In this document: in pieces, positions 9,626 through 18,105 of the stretch
How positions within the stretch are numbered: the first letter of the stretch is position 1
Layout of the letters: each line of letters opens with the position of its first letter
Source of the DNA: Pseudomonas fontis
GTDB lineage: Bacteria; Pseudomonadota; Gammaproteobacteria; Pseudomonadales; Pseudomonadaceae
NCBI RefSeq assembly: GCF_028656955.1
Contig: NZ_JAMDGY010000084.1
Location: 1 to 46,663 of the forward strand
DNA length: 46,663 nucleotides
Reading direction: 5' to 3'
Program-made: the position numbers and the translations under genes
The notes under the pieces: generated by a model
Seen by the model: only the letters and a program-made list of their open reading frames with translations
Told to the model about the DNA's origin: nothing
Database searches by the model: none

Positions 9626-11047
9626 TCAGTTCTTGCGGATCTTCTCCACAATCGCCGTGGTCGAGCTGTTCTCGACCAGCCCCAGCACCTTCACGGTGCC
9701 GCCATAGGCATTGACGATATCGGCACCCACTACCTGCTCGATGCCGTAGTCACCACCCTTGACCAGTACATCCGGCTTGACCTGGCTCAGCAGGTTCTCC
9801 GGCGTGCCTTCAGGGAAGCTGATAACCCAGTCCACCGCGCCCAGGCCCGCCAACACGGCCATGCGTCGATCAACACTGTTGATCGGACGGCCCGGGCCCT
9901 TCAGGCGGCTGACCGAAGCATCATCGTTGACCGCAACGATCAACCGATCGCCCTGGGCCCGCGCCTGCTCCAGATAAGTCACATGGCCGGCATGCAGGAT
10001 GTCGAAGCAGCCGTTGGTGAAGACGATCTTCTCCTTGTGCGCCCGCGCATCATCGATGGCCAGCAACAGCTGGTCGAGGCTCAGCACGCCACGCTCGGAA
10101 CCCTCTTCGCGCTGAATCGCCCGACGCAGTTCCGGCGCACTGATCGCCGCCGTACCCAACTTGCCCACCACGATACCGGCAGCCAGGTTCGCCAGGCCCA
10201 CCGCATGCGGCAGCTCCTCGCCGGCCGCAATCGACGCGGCCAAGGTGGAGATCACCGTGTCACCGGCACCGGTGACGTCGAACACTTCACGGGCACGGGC
10301 CGGCAGGTGCAGCGCCGGATGGTCCGGGCGCAGCAGGGTCATGCCATGCTCGCCACGGGTTACCAGCAAGGCCCCCAGCTCCAGCTCGTGCATCAGCTTG
10401 GCGCCCTTGGCGACCAGTTCGGCCTCGTCGGCGCAACGGCCAACAATGGTTTCGAACTCGCTGAGGTTCGGGGTGATCAGGCTCGCACCCCGGTAGATCG
10501 AGAAATCCTTGCCCTTGGGGTCGGCCAGCACCGGAATGCCTTTGGCCCGCGCCGCCTGGATCAGGCTCTGGTGGTTCTTCAGTGCGCCCTTGCCGTAGTC
10601 GGACAGGACCAGCACCTTGACGCCATCGAGCAAGGTGTCGACTTCGGCACTGAGCGACAGCGGATCGGTGGCGAAGGGTTCTTCAAAATCGATACGCAGC
10701 AGTTGCTGGTGACGGCTCATGACCCGCAGCTTGACGATGGTCGGCTGGTGGGCAATGCGCTGGAAGATCGAGCGCACACCGGCCGCTTGCAGGCTGTTGG
10801 CCAAGCTGTCGGCAGCCTCATCCTGGCCGGTGACGCCGACCAGTGCTGCCGGCGCACCCAGCGCGGCGATGTTCAAGGCAACGTTGGCCGCACCACCCGG
10901 GCGATCCTCGATCTGCTCGACCTTCACCACTGGCACCGGCGCTTCAGGCGAGATGCGTGAAGTACCGCCATGCCAGTAGCGGTCGAGCATGACATCGCCG
11001 ACCACCAGTACCGGGGCTTGATCGAAACGCGGCATGGATAACTTCAT
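9626..11047 (-). CDS. hldE: bifunctional heptose kinase/adenylyltransferase HldE
   Basis: HldE phosphorylates D-glycero-beta-D-manno-heptose 7-phosphate at C1 and then adenylates it, giving the ADP-heptose used for the LPS inner core. The 473-residue protein has both domains. The ribokinase-like domain (about 1-320) shows GGAANVALN and the catalytic FDVTGAGDTV. The cytidylyltransferase-like domain (about 340-473) shows FTNGCFDILHAGHV. I chose the ATG at 11047, which starts the family N-terminus MKLSMPRFDQAPVLVVGDVM. It lies 121 bases downstream of msbA on the same strand, as in P. aeruginosa (PA4996-PA4997), so a shared transcript is likely. Confidence 0.96.
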   Translation of the reverse strand: MKLSMPRFDQAPVLVVGDVMLDRYWHGGTSRISPEAPVPVVKVEQIEDRPGGAANVALNIAALGAPAALVGVTGQDEAADSLANSLQAAGVRSIFQRIAHQPTIVKLRVMSRHQQLLRIDFEEPFATDPLSLSAEVDTLLDGVKVLVLSDYGKGALKNHQSLIQAARAKGIPVLADPKGKDFSIYRGASLITPNLSEFETIVGRCADEAELVAKGAKLMHELELGALLVTRGEHGMTLLRPDHPALHLPARAREVFDVTGAGDTVISTLAASIAAGEELPHAVGLANLAAGIVVGKLGTAAISAPELRRAIQREEGSERGVLSLDQLLLAIDDARAHKEKIVFTNGCFDILHAGHVTYLEQARAQGDRLIVAVNDDASVSRLKGPGRPINSVDRRMAVLAGLGAVDWVISFPEGTPENLLSQVKPDVLVKGGDYGIEQVVGADIVNAYGGTVKVLGLVENSSTTAIVEKIRKN

Positions 11048-11137
11048 GGGCAACCCATATAGACAAAATGAACAGGGGCGGGATATTAGCACAGGCTACG
11101 CGCCAGCCAGATTACAGCCGGTAACGTGCTGTGACGG

Positions 11138-11160
11138 CCAGGGCGCAGGACGCGCCCTGG
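11138..11160. other. 9-bp perfect hairpin between msbA and hldE
   Basis: The sequence ccagggcgc-aggac-gcgccctgg forms a perfect nine-pair stem with a five-base loop, starting 8 bases past the msbA stop on the minus strand. No run of T follows on either strand, so it is a poor intrinsic terminator. It could stabilise the msbA mRNA end or partly attenuate read-through into hldE. Confidence 0.5.
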
Positions 11161-11168
11161 CAGGGTCT

Positions 11169-12971
11169 TCAGGTGATGTCAGCCTTGCTCGGCTCATCCA
11201 GACCCAGTGCATGCAGTCGGGCGTAGTAGCCGTTTTCAGCGAGCAGTTGCTTGTGCGTACCGCGCTCGACGATCCGGCCCTGGTCCATGACCAGGATCAG
11301 GTCGGCTTTCTCGATGGTCGACAGGCGGTGCGCGATCACCAGGGTCGTACGGCCTTTCATGACCTGGTCCAGCGCGGCCTGAATGTGCCGCTCGGACTCG
11401 GTATCGAGTGCCGAGGTGGCTTCGTCGAGAATCAGCAGCGGTGCGTTCTTCAGCAGTGCCCGGGCAATCGCCAGGCGCTGGCGCTGGCCACCGGACAACA
11501 GCACGCCGTTCTCGCCAACGTCGGTGTCCAGGCCTTGCGGCAACTGCTCGATGAACTCCTTGGCATAGGCATCGGCCGCGGCGGCTTCGATCTGCTCGCG
11601 CGGTGCGCCAGCCAGGTCGCCGTAGGCAATGTTGTTGGCCACGGTGTCGTTGAACAGGGTGACATGCTGGGTCACCTGGGCAATGTGCTTGCGCAGGTTC
11701 TTCAGGCGGTACTCCTCGACCTCGACACCGTCGAGCAGGATCTCGCCCTGCTCGTGCTGGTAGAAGCGCGGGATCAGCCCGGCCAGCGTCGACTTGCCGC
11801 TGCCCGAACGCCCCACCAGGGCGATCATCTGCCCCGGCTCTGCGGTGAAGTTGATCTCGTTGAGCACCGGGCGCTCGGTGCCTGGGTAGGTGAAGCTCAG
11901 GTTGCGCACTTCCAGGCGACCTTCGATGCGCTCGCGCTCGACGGTGCCGGTATCGACCTCAGGGGCAACGTCCAGTTGTTCGAAGATGCTTTCAGCACCG
12001 GCCACACCCTTCTGGATGGTCGAACTGACTTCCGAGAGCTGGCGAATCGGCTTGGGCAGCAGGCCGGCGGCGGTGATATAGGCCACCAGGTCGCCCGCCG
12101 TGGCATCGCCACGCAGGAACAGCACCAGGAACATCAGCACCGCCATGGCGGTGTAGATCACCAGTTGCAACATCGGCGTATACACCGCGCCGGTCTTGGT
12201 CATGCGCAGTTGCTTGTCGGTGTTGCTCTGGCTGGCCTTGGCAAAGCGCTCCTGCTCGTACTGCTCGCCGCCGAAGCTGCGCACCACACGATAGCCCTGG
12301 ATGGTTTCCGACGCGACGTGGGTCACATCACCCATCGCCACCTGGATCTTCTTGCTCTGCTTGCGGAATTTCTTGCTCGCGCTACCGACCATCACGGCAA
12401 TCAGCGGCAGGATCGCCAGCATGACCAAGGTCAGTTGCCAGTTCATCCACAGCAGGTAGATGAACAGGAACACCACGGTCAGGCCTTCACGAATCACTAC
12501 CTTGATCGCGTCGGTGGCAGCACCGGTGACCATGGTCACGTTGAAGGTGATGCGCGAGATCAGGTGGCCGGAGTTGTGGTTGTCGAAGTAGCGGTTGGGC
12601 AGCACCAGCAGCTTGTTGAACAGCTCGACCCGCAGGTCGTGCACCAGCCCCAGGGAAACCTTGGCCAGGAAGTAGTTGCCCAGGAACGAGCCCAGGCCCT
12701 GCCAGGCCGCGATCAACACGATCAGCAGCGGCACGGCCTGCAACAGTTGCAGGTCCTTGAGGTATGGCACCGTTGGGAACAACACCGCTTCGGGGTTGCT
12801 CAGGCCATCGACGAAATACTTGAGAATGCCGGCCAGCATCGGCTGGGTCGAAGCGAAGATGATGAAGCCGACGATACTGAGCAGGAAAATCCCCACATAG
12901 GGCTTCACGTAAGTCAGTAGACGGAGGTAGATCTTCAGGCTCGAAGGCGCGGACGATTCGGGAGCTGTCAT
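11169..12971 (-). CDS. msbA: lipid A export ABC transporter MsbA
   Basis: MsbA flips core-lipid A from the inner to the outer leaflet of the inner membrane using ATP. The 600-residue protein fuses one six-helix membrane domain (about 25-330) to one nucleotide-binding domain. The latter has Walker A GRSGSGKST, signature LSGGQRQRLAIARAL, Walker B LLILDEATSALD and the switch His in VIAHRLST. The ATG at 12971 (MTAPESSAPSS) is preferred over an unrelated 29-codon upstream extension. It is upstream of hldE and divergent from the small LPS-kinase-like gene, within a region devoted to LPS. Confidence 0.95.
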   Translation of the reverse strand: MTAPESSAPSSLKIYLRLLTYVKPYVGIFLLSIVGFIIFASTQPMLAGILKYFVDGLSNPEAVLFPTVPYLKDLQLLQAVPLLIVLIAAWQGLGSFLGNYFLAKVSLGLVHDLRVELFNKLLVLPNRYFDNHNSGHLISRITFNVTMVTGAATDAIKVVIREGLTVVFLFIYLLWMNWQLTLVMLAILPLIAVMVGSASKKFRKQSKKIQVAMGDVTHVASETIQGYRVVRSFGGEQYEQERFAKASQSNTDKQLRMTKTGAVYTPMLQLVIYTAMAVLMFLVLFLRGDATAGDLVAYITAAGLLPKPIRQLSEVSSTIQKGVAGAESIFEQLDVAPEVDTGTVERERIEGRLEVRNLSFTYPGTERPVLNEINFTAEPGQMIALVGRSGSGKSTLAGLIPRFYQHEQGEILLDGVEVEEYRLKNLRKHIAQVTQHVTLFNDTVANNIAYGDLAGAPREQIEAAAADAYAKEFIEQLPQGLDTDVGENGVLLSGGQRQRLAIARALLKNAPLLILDEATSALDTESERHIQAALDQVMKGRTTLVIAHRLSTIEKADLILVMDQGRIVERGTHKQLLAENGYYARLHALGLDEPSKADIT

Positions 12972-13086
12972 GAGAATCCGGCGTATGAAAAAGAGGCGCG
13001 ATTGTATCACAAGCGGTTTTTGCCACCCTGTGCTGCGGTAAGATAGCCGGCCGTTCAAGCCTCAGGGCCTCTACACCGGAGTTTCG

Positions 13087-13719
13087 ATGCAAGCGCTCGA
13101 CCATGCCCGCTACCTTGCCCTGCGCGAAGGTGCGCACGTTCTGGAAGCCGACGGCACAGGTGACAAGGTATTACGCCTGCGTGACGGTTCGATGTTGAAG
13201 CTGTTCCGGCGCAAGCGCCTGATCACCTCGGCCGCCTGGTATCCCTACGCCCGGCGCTTTGCCGACAACTGCACGACCCTGGCCGAACGCGCCATTCCTT
13301 GCCCGCGCGTGCTCCAGGTGTACCGCATCGCCGAGATTGCACGCGATGCCGTGCACTACGAACCGCTGCCAGGCAAGACCCTGCGCCAGTTGCTGGACGA
13401 TGCAGACAGCAACGACGACCTGCGCCGCCAGCTGGGTGCCTTCATTGCCCAACTGCACGACAAGGGCGTCTACTTCCGCTCGGCCCACCTGGGCAATGTC
13501 GTCCTTACCCCTGAAGGCCAGCTGGGGCTGATCGACATCGCCGACATGCGCACCTTCCGCCGCCCGCTGCGCAAGGCGCAACGCCTGCGCAACTTCAAGC
13601 ACATGCTGCGCTACCAGGAAGACCGTGCCTGGTTGCTCGCCAGCGACGCCTTCGCCTCGGCTTACCTGGCGGCCCAGCAGGTGTGCAGCTCCAGCGAGCT
13701 GAGCGCTGCCCTGAGCTGA
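13087..13719 (+). CDS. lipopolysaccharide kinase / InaA-family protein
   Basis: This 210-residue protein has a small kinase-like fold of the Kdo/WaaP/InaA type. Visible parts are a basic ATP-site strand (SMLKLFRRKRL), a linker block HYEPLPGKTLRQLL, a catalytic-loop-like HLGNVVLTPEG and a metal-site-like LIDIADMRTF. The catalytic Asp of classical kinases is not obvious in the HLGN loop. Homologues in Pseudomonas are sometimes called toluene tolerance protein. Its place corresponds to PA4998 beside msbA in P. aeruginosa. A role in phosphorylating LPS core sugar is inferred from family and context. It is followed by a strong hairpin at 13735. Confidence 0.8.
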   Translation: MQALDHARYLALREGAHVLEADGTGDKVLRLRDGSMLKLFRRKRLITSAAWYPYARRFADNCTTLAERAIPCPRVLQVYRIAEIARDAVHYEPLPGKTLRQLLDDADSNDDLRRQLGAFIAQLHDKGVYFRSAHLGNVVLTPEGQLGLIDIADMRTFRRPLRKAQRLRNFKHMLRYQEDRAWLLASDAFASAYLAAQQVCSSSELSAALS

Positions 13720-13734
13720 CCTGGCCTGAAACGA

Positions 13735-13760
13735 ATCGACCACCCCGAAGGGTGGTCGAT
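13735..13760. terminator. bidirectional terminator hairpin
   Basis: An 11-base perfect stem (atcgaccaccc / gggtggtcgat) closes a four-base loop, which reads TTCG on the minus strand, a very stable tetraloop. It lies between two convergent genes, 15 bases past one stop and 8 bases past the other. The following T tract is short (tcgtttc on the minus strand), so efficiency is uncertain. Confidence 0.8.
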
Positions 13761-13767
13761 AGTTGCA

Positions 13768-14934
13768 TCAGAAGGTGGTTCGTCGAGACTGCTGAAGCAC
13801 TCGCCCCAACACCATGGCTGCGGGTAGCAGCACCAGCGGCCAGAGTTCGTCAGGGTTGCCGATCAGCTTGCTGCCGTCGAAGTTGAGCATCACCAGCGCA
13901 CAGGCCAGGTAGATACCCCACGCGTCACGCAAGCGCCAGGCGTGCCACAGGGTCATGGCCATGACCACGACGAACAGTGCCAGCGATACCGCGCCAGTGT
14001 ACAGGCCCAGGGCAACGAAGATGTTGTGCGGGTGCTGGATCGGCATACCACCGGTCAAGGTCTGCGTGGTCTTGAAGTCGACACCGCAACCCAGCATCCA
14101 ACCGCAGTTGCGCCATTCGCCGGTCAGGATCTGGAACAGTTCGATGCGGTAGGCATCCCCTCGGCTGAACAGGGAAAGGAACCAGCTCTCGTCATGCACC
14201 AGCCACAACACTACGGCCAGCGTCACCACGAGCAGCAGCAAACCTTGCAGGCCTCGACGAGGGAATCGCCAGATGCCGTATGCGGCCCAGGCTGCAAACA
14301 GGAACGCAGCCCCTACCAGCGCAGTGCGTGTTTGCAGCACGAATGCCACGGCAATCAGTGACAGTGCAACGCCAACCAATGCCTCAACCCAGCGACGCTC
14401 CTTCACCCAGATTGGCATGGCCAACGCCAGTGCGCAAAACAGCCAGATGCTCGCGTAGATAACGTTATCCATCCGCCCAGGCAACAGGCCAACCCGCTCG
14501 CCGAAGATGAACCTGCCCGTCAGGTAGCCATACGTTGAACTGGCGAGGATGTACACACACACAATCCAGAACAACCCACGCACAAGCTCTGGTTTGCGGA
14601 ACAAGTCAGGGTCGAGAAGGCCGGCAACGACAAAGACGAACAGGCTGACATAAAGAATGTGCTTGTAGAACTGGCCATCCCCAGCAAGCGCAGCGGGCAC
14701 CAGGAACCAAATCAGAAATGCCAGCCAGGCCCAGCTCAGCGGGTGCTGCAACAAGCCGGCACCACGTTCCTTGATCAGGAACAGCAGCCCTGGCAGCGCG
14801 ACAAACGCGTAGAAAATATTGTTCGTCCATTTCGACGAATTCAGCAGGATGTAGCTGAGCAGAAATACAATTGTCACTGCGCCGAAATAGCGCCGACTGG
14901 CCCTGTTTTCCACGTTCACTCCACTAAACAGCAT
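13768..14934 (-). CDS. waaL: O-antigen ligase family membrane protein (WaaL-like)
   Basis: This 388-residue protein of about ten or more membrane helices fits the Wzy/O-antigen ligase family. WaaL moves O polysaccharide from undecaprenyl diphosphate to lipid A-core on the periplasmic face. A large periplasmic loop around residues 260-310 contains IQHPHNIFVALGLYTGAV, matching the conserved His-containing block of the ligases. It is last in the LPS operon, its start overlapping the preceding glycosyltransferase gene by 11 bases. Position equals PA4999 (waaL) in P. aeruginosa. A polymerase (Wzy) cannot be excluded by sequence alone, but context favours ligase. Confidence 0.78.
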   Translation of the reverse strand: MLFSGVNVENRASRRYFGAVTIVFLLSYILLNSSKWTNNIFYAFVALPGLLFLIKERGAGLLQHPLSWAWLAFLIWFLVPAALAGDGQFYKHILYVSLFVFVVAGLLDPDLFRKPELVRGLFWIVCVYILASSTYGYLTGRFIFGERVGLLPGRMDNVIYASIWLFCALALAMPIWVKERRWVEALVGVALSLIAVAFVLQTRTALVGAAFLFAAWAAYGIWRFPRRGLQGLLLLVVTLAVVLWLVHDESWFLSLFSRGDAYRIELFQILTGEWRNCGWMLGCGVDFKTTQTLTGGMPIQHPHNIFVALGLYTGAVSLALFVVVMAMTLWHAWRLRDAWGIYLACALVMLNFDGSKLIGNPDELWPLVLLPAAMVLGRVLQQSRRTTF

Positions 14935-15691
14935 TCAAAAGCCAACCTATCGTCAGTCCAATAACAAACACCCCAATGAGCTTGAGGCGATCCCTGCGTT
15001 TACGGCGAAGCTTGTTGAGTCGCTCTTCAGGCAACTCGACATGCCCACCAAACCCTGTGTGCAGCACCGCGTCGTTTTCCAGGATCAACGCGTAACGGTT
15101 CTCTGCGGCATACAAGCGTGAAAGGCTCTTTTCCCCTGGGTGGGCAGCATAGGGGGCATGCTGCTGGTAATCCGCCAGGCGACGCAGCCCGGGGTTGAAC
15201 GAGAACCCCTGCCAGTCAGCCTTGTGCGACCCCAACTGGTAGAACGGGATGCCCTGTACAACCTGTCGCTCATTGAGGAACACGTACGGGCTGTGCACCT
15301 GCAGATCGTGGTTGAAGCTGCGCAGCCACACCTGCAAGGCTTGTGGATCAGCCTCAAGCAGGGCCTGCGAGTCCTCGATGAAGCCGGGACGGTAGAAGTC
15401 CCAGTCGTCTTCACAATGGAATACCCAGGTGGTCTTGATCTGCGCATAGGCCACATCGATCGAGCGCATCTGGCCCAGCTTCGGGTTGTTGACGATGCAG
15501 GTGGTGTGCTCGCGCCAATGCGCCGGAACACAGTCACGCACAGCCTCGTCACCGGAATCCTCGGTGATGAACACTTCGCGAATCGGCGCAGTGTTGAACC
15601 GGTCGAAGCTTTCCAGCGTACGCTTCAACAGGTCGAACCGGCCGCAGCTGGTCACCATCAGCGTGATTTCACTGCTGTCGCTGAAGACCAT
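14924..15691 (-). CDS. GT2-like glycosyltransferase with C-terminal membrane anchor
   Basis: This 255-residue protein begins with a nucleotide-sugar-binding GT-A block (LMVTSCGRFDLLKRTLESF) and has a DxD-type metal site (FHCEDDWDFYRPGFI, about residues 93-107). The C-terminus has a very basic stretch (LRRKRRDRLK) followed by one membrane helix (GVFVIGLTIGWLL), so it is likely anchored to the inner membrane from the cytoplasmic side. The start has GAGGAACA before it. It occupies the slot of wapR (PA5000, rhamnosyltransferase) in P. aeruginosa, but I cannot show orthology. It probably adds an outer-core sugar; donor and linkage are unknown. Confidence 0.75.
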   Translation of the reverse strand: MVFSDSSEITLMVTSCGRFDLLKRTLESFDRFNTAPIREVFITEDSGDEAVRDCVPAHWREHTTCIVNNPKLGQMRSIDVAYAQIKTTWVFHCEDDWDFYRPGFIEDSQALLEADPQALQVWLRSFNHDLQVHSPYVFLNERQVVQGIPFYQLGSHKADWQGFSFNPGLRRLADYQQHAPYAAHPGEKSLSRLYAAENRYALILENDAVLHTGFGGHVELPEERLNKLRRKRRDRLKLIGVFVIGLTIGWLLNAV

Positions 15692-15724
15692 ACTTGTTCC
15701 TCAATATTGATAGATGACGTGGCG

Positions 15725-16681
15725 TTAAAAGCCGACGGTGCTACGCAGTTTTTCCCACCCACTCAGCTCGGCACGCGGGCGCAGCGGCGCGCGCATGGCC
15801 TCGACGATGGCCTTGCCCAGCGCGTGGAAGGTGAAATGCTGCTCGGCCAACTGTTGGCCGTTACGCGAAATCAGGTCGCACAACGCGGGGTCTGCACGCA
15901 GTTGCTGCAGCTTGGTGCGCAATTCGTCCAGGTCGCGGTAAAGCACGATGTTATCCAGGTCTACAAAGCCCAGCGCGCGGTTTTCCTCTTCGCCCTGGTC
16001 GAAGGCGAACAACACGCAGCCGCAGGCCATGGCCTCGAAATTCTTGATCATGTATTCGCCCATGCCCACATCGGCACTGACGAAGTAACGAATGCGGCTC
16101 AGGGTCTGGCTGTACTCTTCGCCCGACTTGGTGCGAGTGATAAGCAGGTCTTCCACTGCCGCCAGCGACTCGAGCATCGCCTTGCGCCCGGAATAGGCAA
16201 CGCTGCCCAGGCTGCCGACAAAGGCCAACTCGATATCACGCTCGCGCTGCTCGTGCTTGAGCAGCGCCTGGTCATAGCCCTTGGGCACGAACACCGCATC
16301 GAACCCTTCATCGCGCAGCCGCCGGGTCACCACCGCGCCCGAGGTAATCACCCGGGCCCATGGCAGCTTGCGGTAGTACGCGCTGAACTTGCCGGTGTAC
16401 TTGCACGGAATGTAGTTCTGGTAGGCATCGTGTTCGAGGATGACCAGGTTCGGCAGGGTGCTGATAAAACTGACCTGACGAATTTCTTTCTTGAAGCGCA
16501 GGAAGAACAGAATCCGGTCGTATTCCTCAACCTTCACATGCTGGCGGAAGTAACCGCGCAGGTTGTCCTGCTCAGCGTCGCTGAGCCAACGAATATCGCA
16601 CTCGCACTCGGCGGCGATGCCATCGTACAGACGGTCCAGAATTGCACGTTGCTCTTTCTGAACCAGGAAAAGGACTTTCAC
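15725..16681 (-). CDS. ssg: Ssg-like cell-surface glycosyltransferase
   Basis: This 318-residue GT-B-type glycosyltransferase has a C-terminal donor-binding block with IKNFEAMACGCVLFAFDQGEE. It matches in position, and as far as I can recall in sequence, Ssg (PA5001), which affects LPS outer core and O-antigen assembly in Pseudomonas. It starts with GTG at 16681, overlapping the TGA of the PIG-L gene (GTGA), so translation is probably coupled. The name rests on context plus memory of the family; the sugar it transfers is unknown. Confidence 0.72.
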   Translation of the reverse strand: MKVLFLVQKEQRAILDRLYDGIAAECECDIRWLSDAEQDNLRGYFRQHVKVEEYDRILFFLRFKKEIRQVSFISTLPNLVILEHDAYQNYIPCKYTGKFSAYYRKLPWARVITSGAVVTRRLRDEGFDAVFVPKGYDQALLKHEQRERDIELAFVGSLGSVAYSGRKAMLESLAAVEDLLITRTKSGEEYSQTLSRIRYFVSADVGMGEYMIKNFEAMACGCVLFAFDQGEEENRALGFVDLDNIVLYRDLDELRTKLQQLRADPALCDLISRNGQQLAEQHFTFHALGKAIVEAMRAPLRPRAELSGWEKLRSTVGF

Positions 16682-18102
16682 TCTTGCTCTCTCTTGTCAG
16701 CCTTCGCGCCAACCCAGAACAGCTCGTGCCGGCGCACGGCCTTGCGGAAGAATTCGTTTTCACCAAATGCCGGCCAGTGCCTGGCCGCCAGATAGTGCTG
16801 CAATAGCCGCCGCAAACGCCGCTTCAACGGTGGGCGGGGCTGAAGGTCGTGCATCATGCCCAAAGACATGGCCTTGTGCCACTGAGTTTGCGAGGAAACC
16901 TCAAGCACCCAAGGGCGCATACTGCGCTGAACATCGAAATGCGGTGGCAACGCCACGCCGCTGCCCGCATTGCCCATGGGCCAGCGATCGTTGTCATGCA
17001 GGTGGTTGGCGTAGTGCAGTACGGCGCCAGGCTGCCAGTGCGTATGAGTGAGGGCTTCAACCACGGCATCACGGGCACAGATGTGATCGGGATGCGGGTC
17101 GAGTACCGGCTCGGGCAGCACGATGGTCGCCGGGCGGACCTGCTCGATCAGTTCGCACAAGTCCTGCACCAGGTTGCGCCACGACGGCGTCCCGTTGGCA
17201 TCGCTGCTCACGGCCAGGCTGTTGAAACGGCGAAACAGGCGGGTATCCAGCAGGTCGGCTTCGCGCGAGCCAATGGCTTTCTCGGGCTCGGCCTGCATGG
17301 CGGGCAATTGCAGGCAGAAATAACCAAGTTGCACGCAGCGCGCCTGCGGCACACCGGCCCAGAGCGGAACGCTGATGCTGTCCCACGCACGCAGCTGGCC
17401 CTTGAGGCGCGCAGCCTCGACAGGATCCAGGCCCATCTGTTGATAGTGTGCGGTTTCGATCTCGCCGGCGGTCAGGGTCACGATCCAGCTTTCCTGCGCC
17501 TGGGCGTAGGCACCGAAGGCTGCCAGTTCGGCATCGTCGGCATGCGGCGCAATGACCATCAGCGGGCCGTCCAGATAGTCCGGGTGGCGACACACCAGCA
17601 GTTCGACATCGCGGTCCAGACGGCAGTACTTGCCGCTCAAGGTCAGGCGACCTTCGTTCAATGCCGCCTGCTGTCCAGTGAGGTTCAGGTAACGAACACC
17701 TGCAACACCGCGTTCGAACGCCTGCTGATCGCTGACATCACCCTGGATATGCACGGCCGGATCGAGAAAGCGCCCCAGCCAGCTGGCGTTCAGGCGAACC
17801 TTGAGCAACAGCGTGTCGCCAGCCTGCAACAGGCAGCCTTCAGGCAGGCGCAAGGCACCCGCATCCAGGCTCAAGGCATGACGCTGGTCTGCATCGATCT
17901 GGTAGTCGTAGTCGCTGGCCGGGGCGTAGAACAGATGGTCAGAGAACCACGCTTCATGCCCCACCCACAGCAGCACACCCAGCAACAGCGGCAGCCACCA
18001 GGCCAGCCAGGCACTGGCCAACAGGACGAACAGCGCTACCAGCAGAACCAGGCGCTTGCGTTTACGGTGCTGTTTGAGCAGCAGCTGCTTGCGTGCATTC
18101 AT
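16678..18102 (-). CDS. dnpA: PIG-L family de-N-acetylase (DnpA-like)
   Basis: This 474-residue protein combines an N-terminal basic segment and two membrane helices (about 16-50), a domain of about 120 residues with no motif I know, and a PIG-L/LmbE deacetylase domain from about residue 180. Zinc ligands are visible: PHADDAE at 186-192 (the usual HPDD becomes HADD) and DPHPDH with His337 and His340. PIG-L enzymes remove N-acetyl groups from amino sugars. The P. aeruginosa homologue at the same position, DnpA (PA5002), is linked to antibiotic tolerance. Here the enzyme would act on N-acetylated core or O-antigen sugar, by inference. It lies 3 bases after the Mig-14-like gene. Confidence 0.82.
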   Translation of the reverse strand: MNARKQLLLKQHRKRKRLVLLVALFVLLASAWLAWWLPLLLGVLLWVGHEAWFSDHLFYAPASDYDYQIDADQRHALSLDAGALRLPEGCLLQAGDTLLLKVRLNASWLGRFLDPAVHIQGDVSDQQAFERGVAGVRYLNLTGQQAALNEGRLTLSGKYCRLDRDVELLVCRHPDYLDGPLMVIAPHADDAELAAFGAYAQAQESWIVTLTAGEIETAHYQQMGLDPVEAARLKGQLRAWDSISVPLWAGVPQARCVQLGYFCLQLPAMQAEPEKAIGSREADLLDTRLFRRFNSLAVSSDANGTPSWRNLVQDLCELIEQVRPATIVLPEPVLDPHPDHICARDAVVEALTHTHWQPGAVLHYANHLHDNDRWPMGNAGSGVALPPHFDVQRSMRPWVLEVSSQTQWHKAMSLGMMHDLQPRPPLKRRLRRLLQHYLAARHWPAFGENEFFRKAVRRHELFWVGAKADKREQE

Positions 18103-18105
18103 GGG

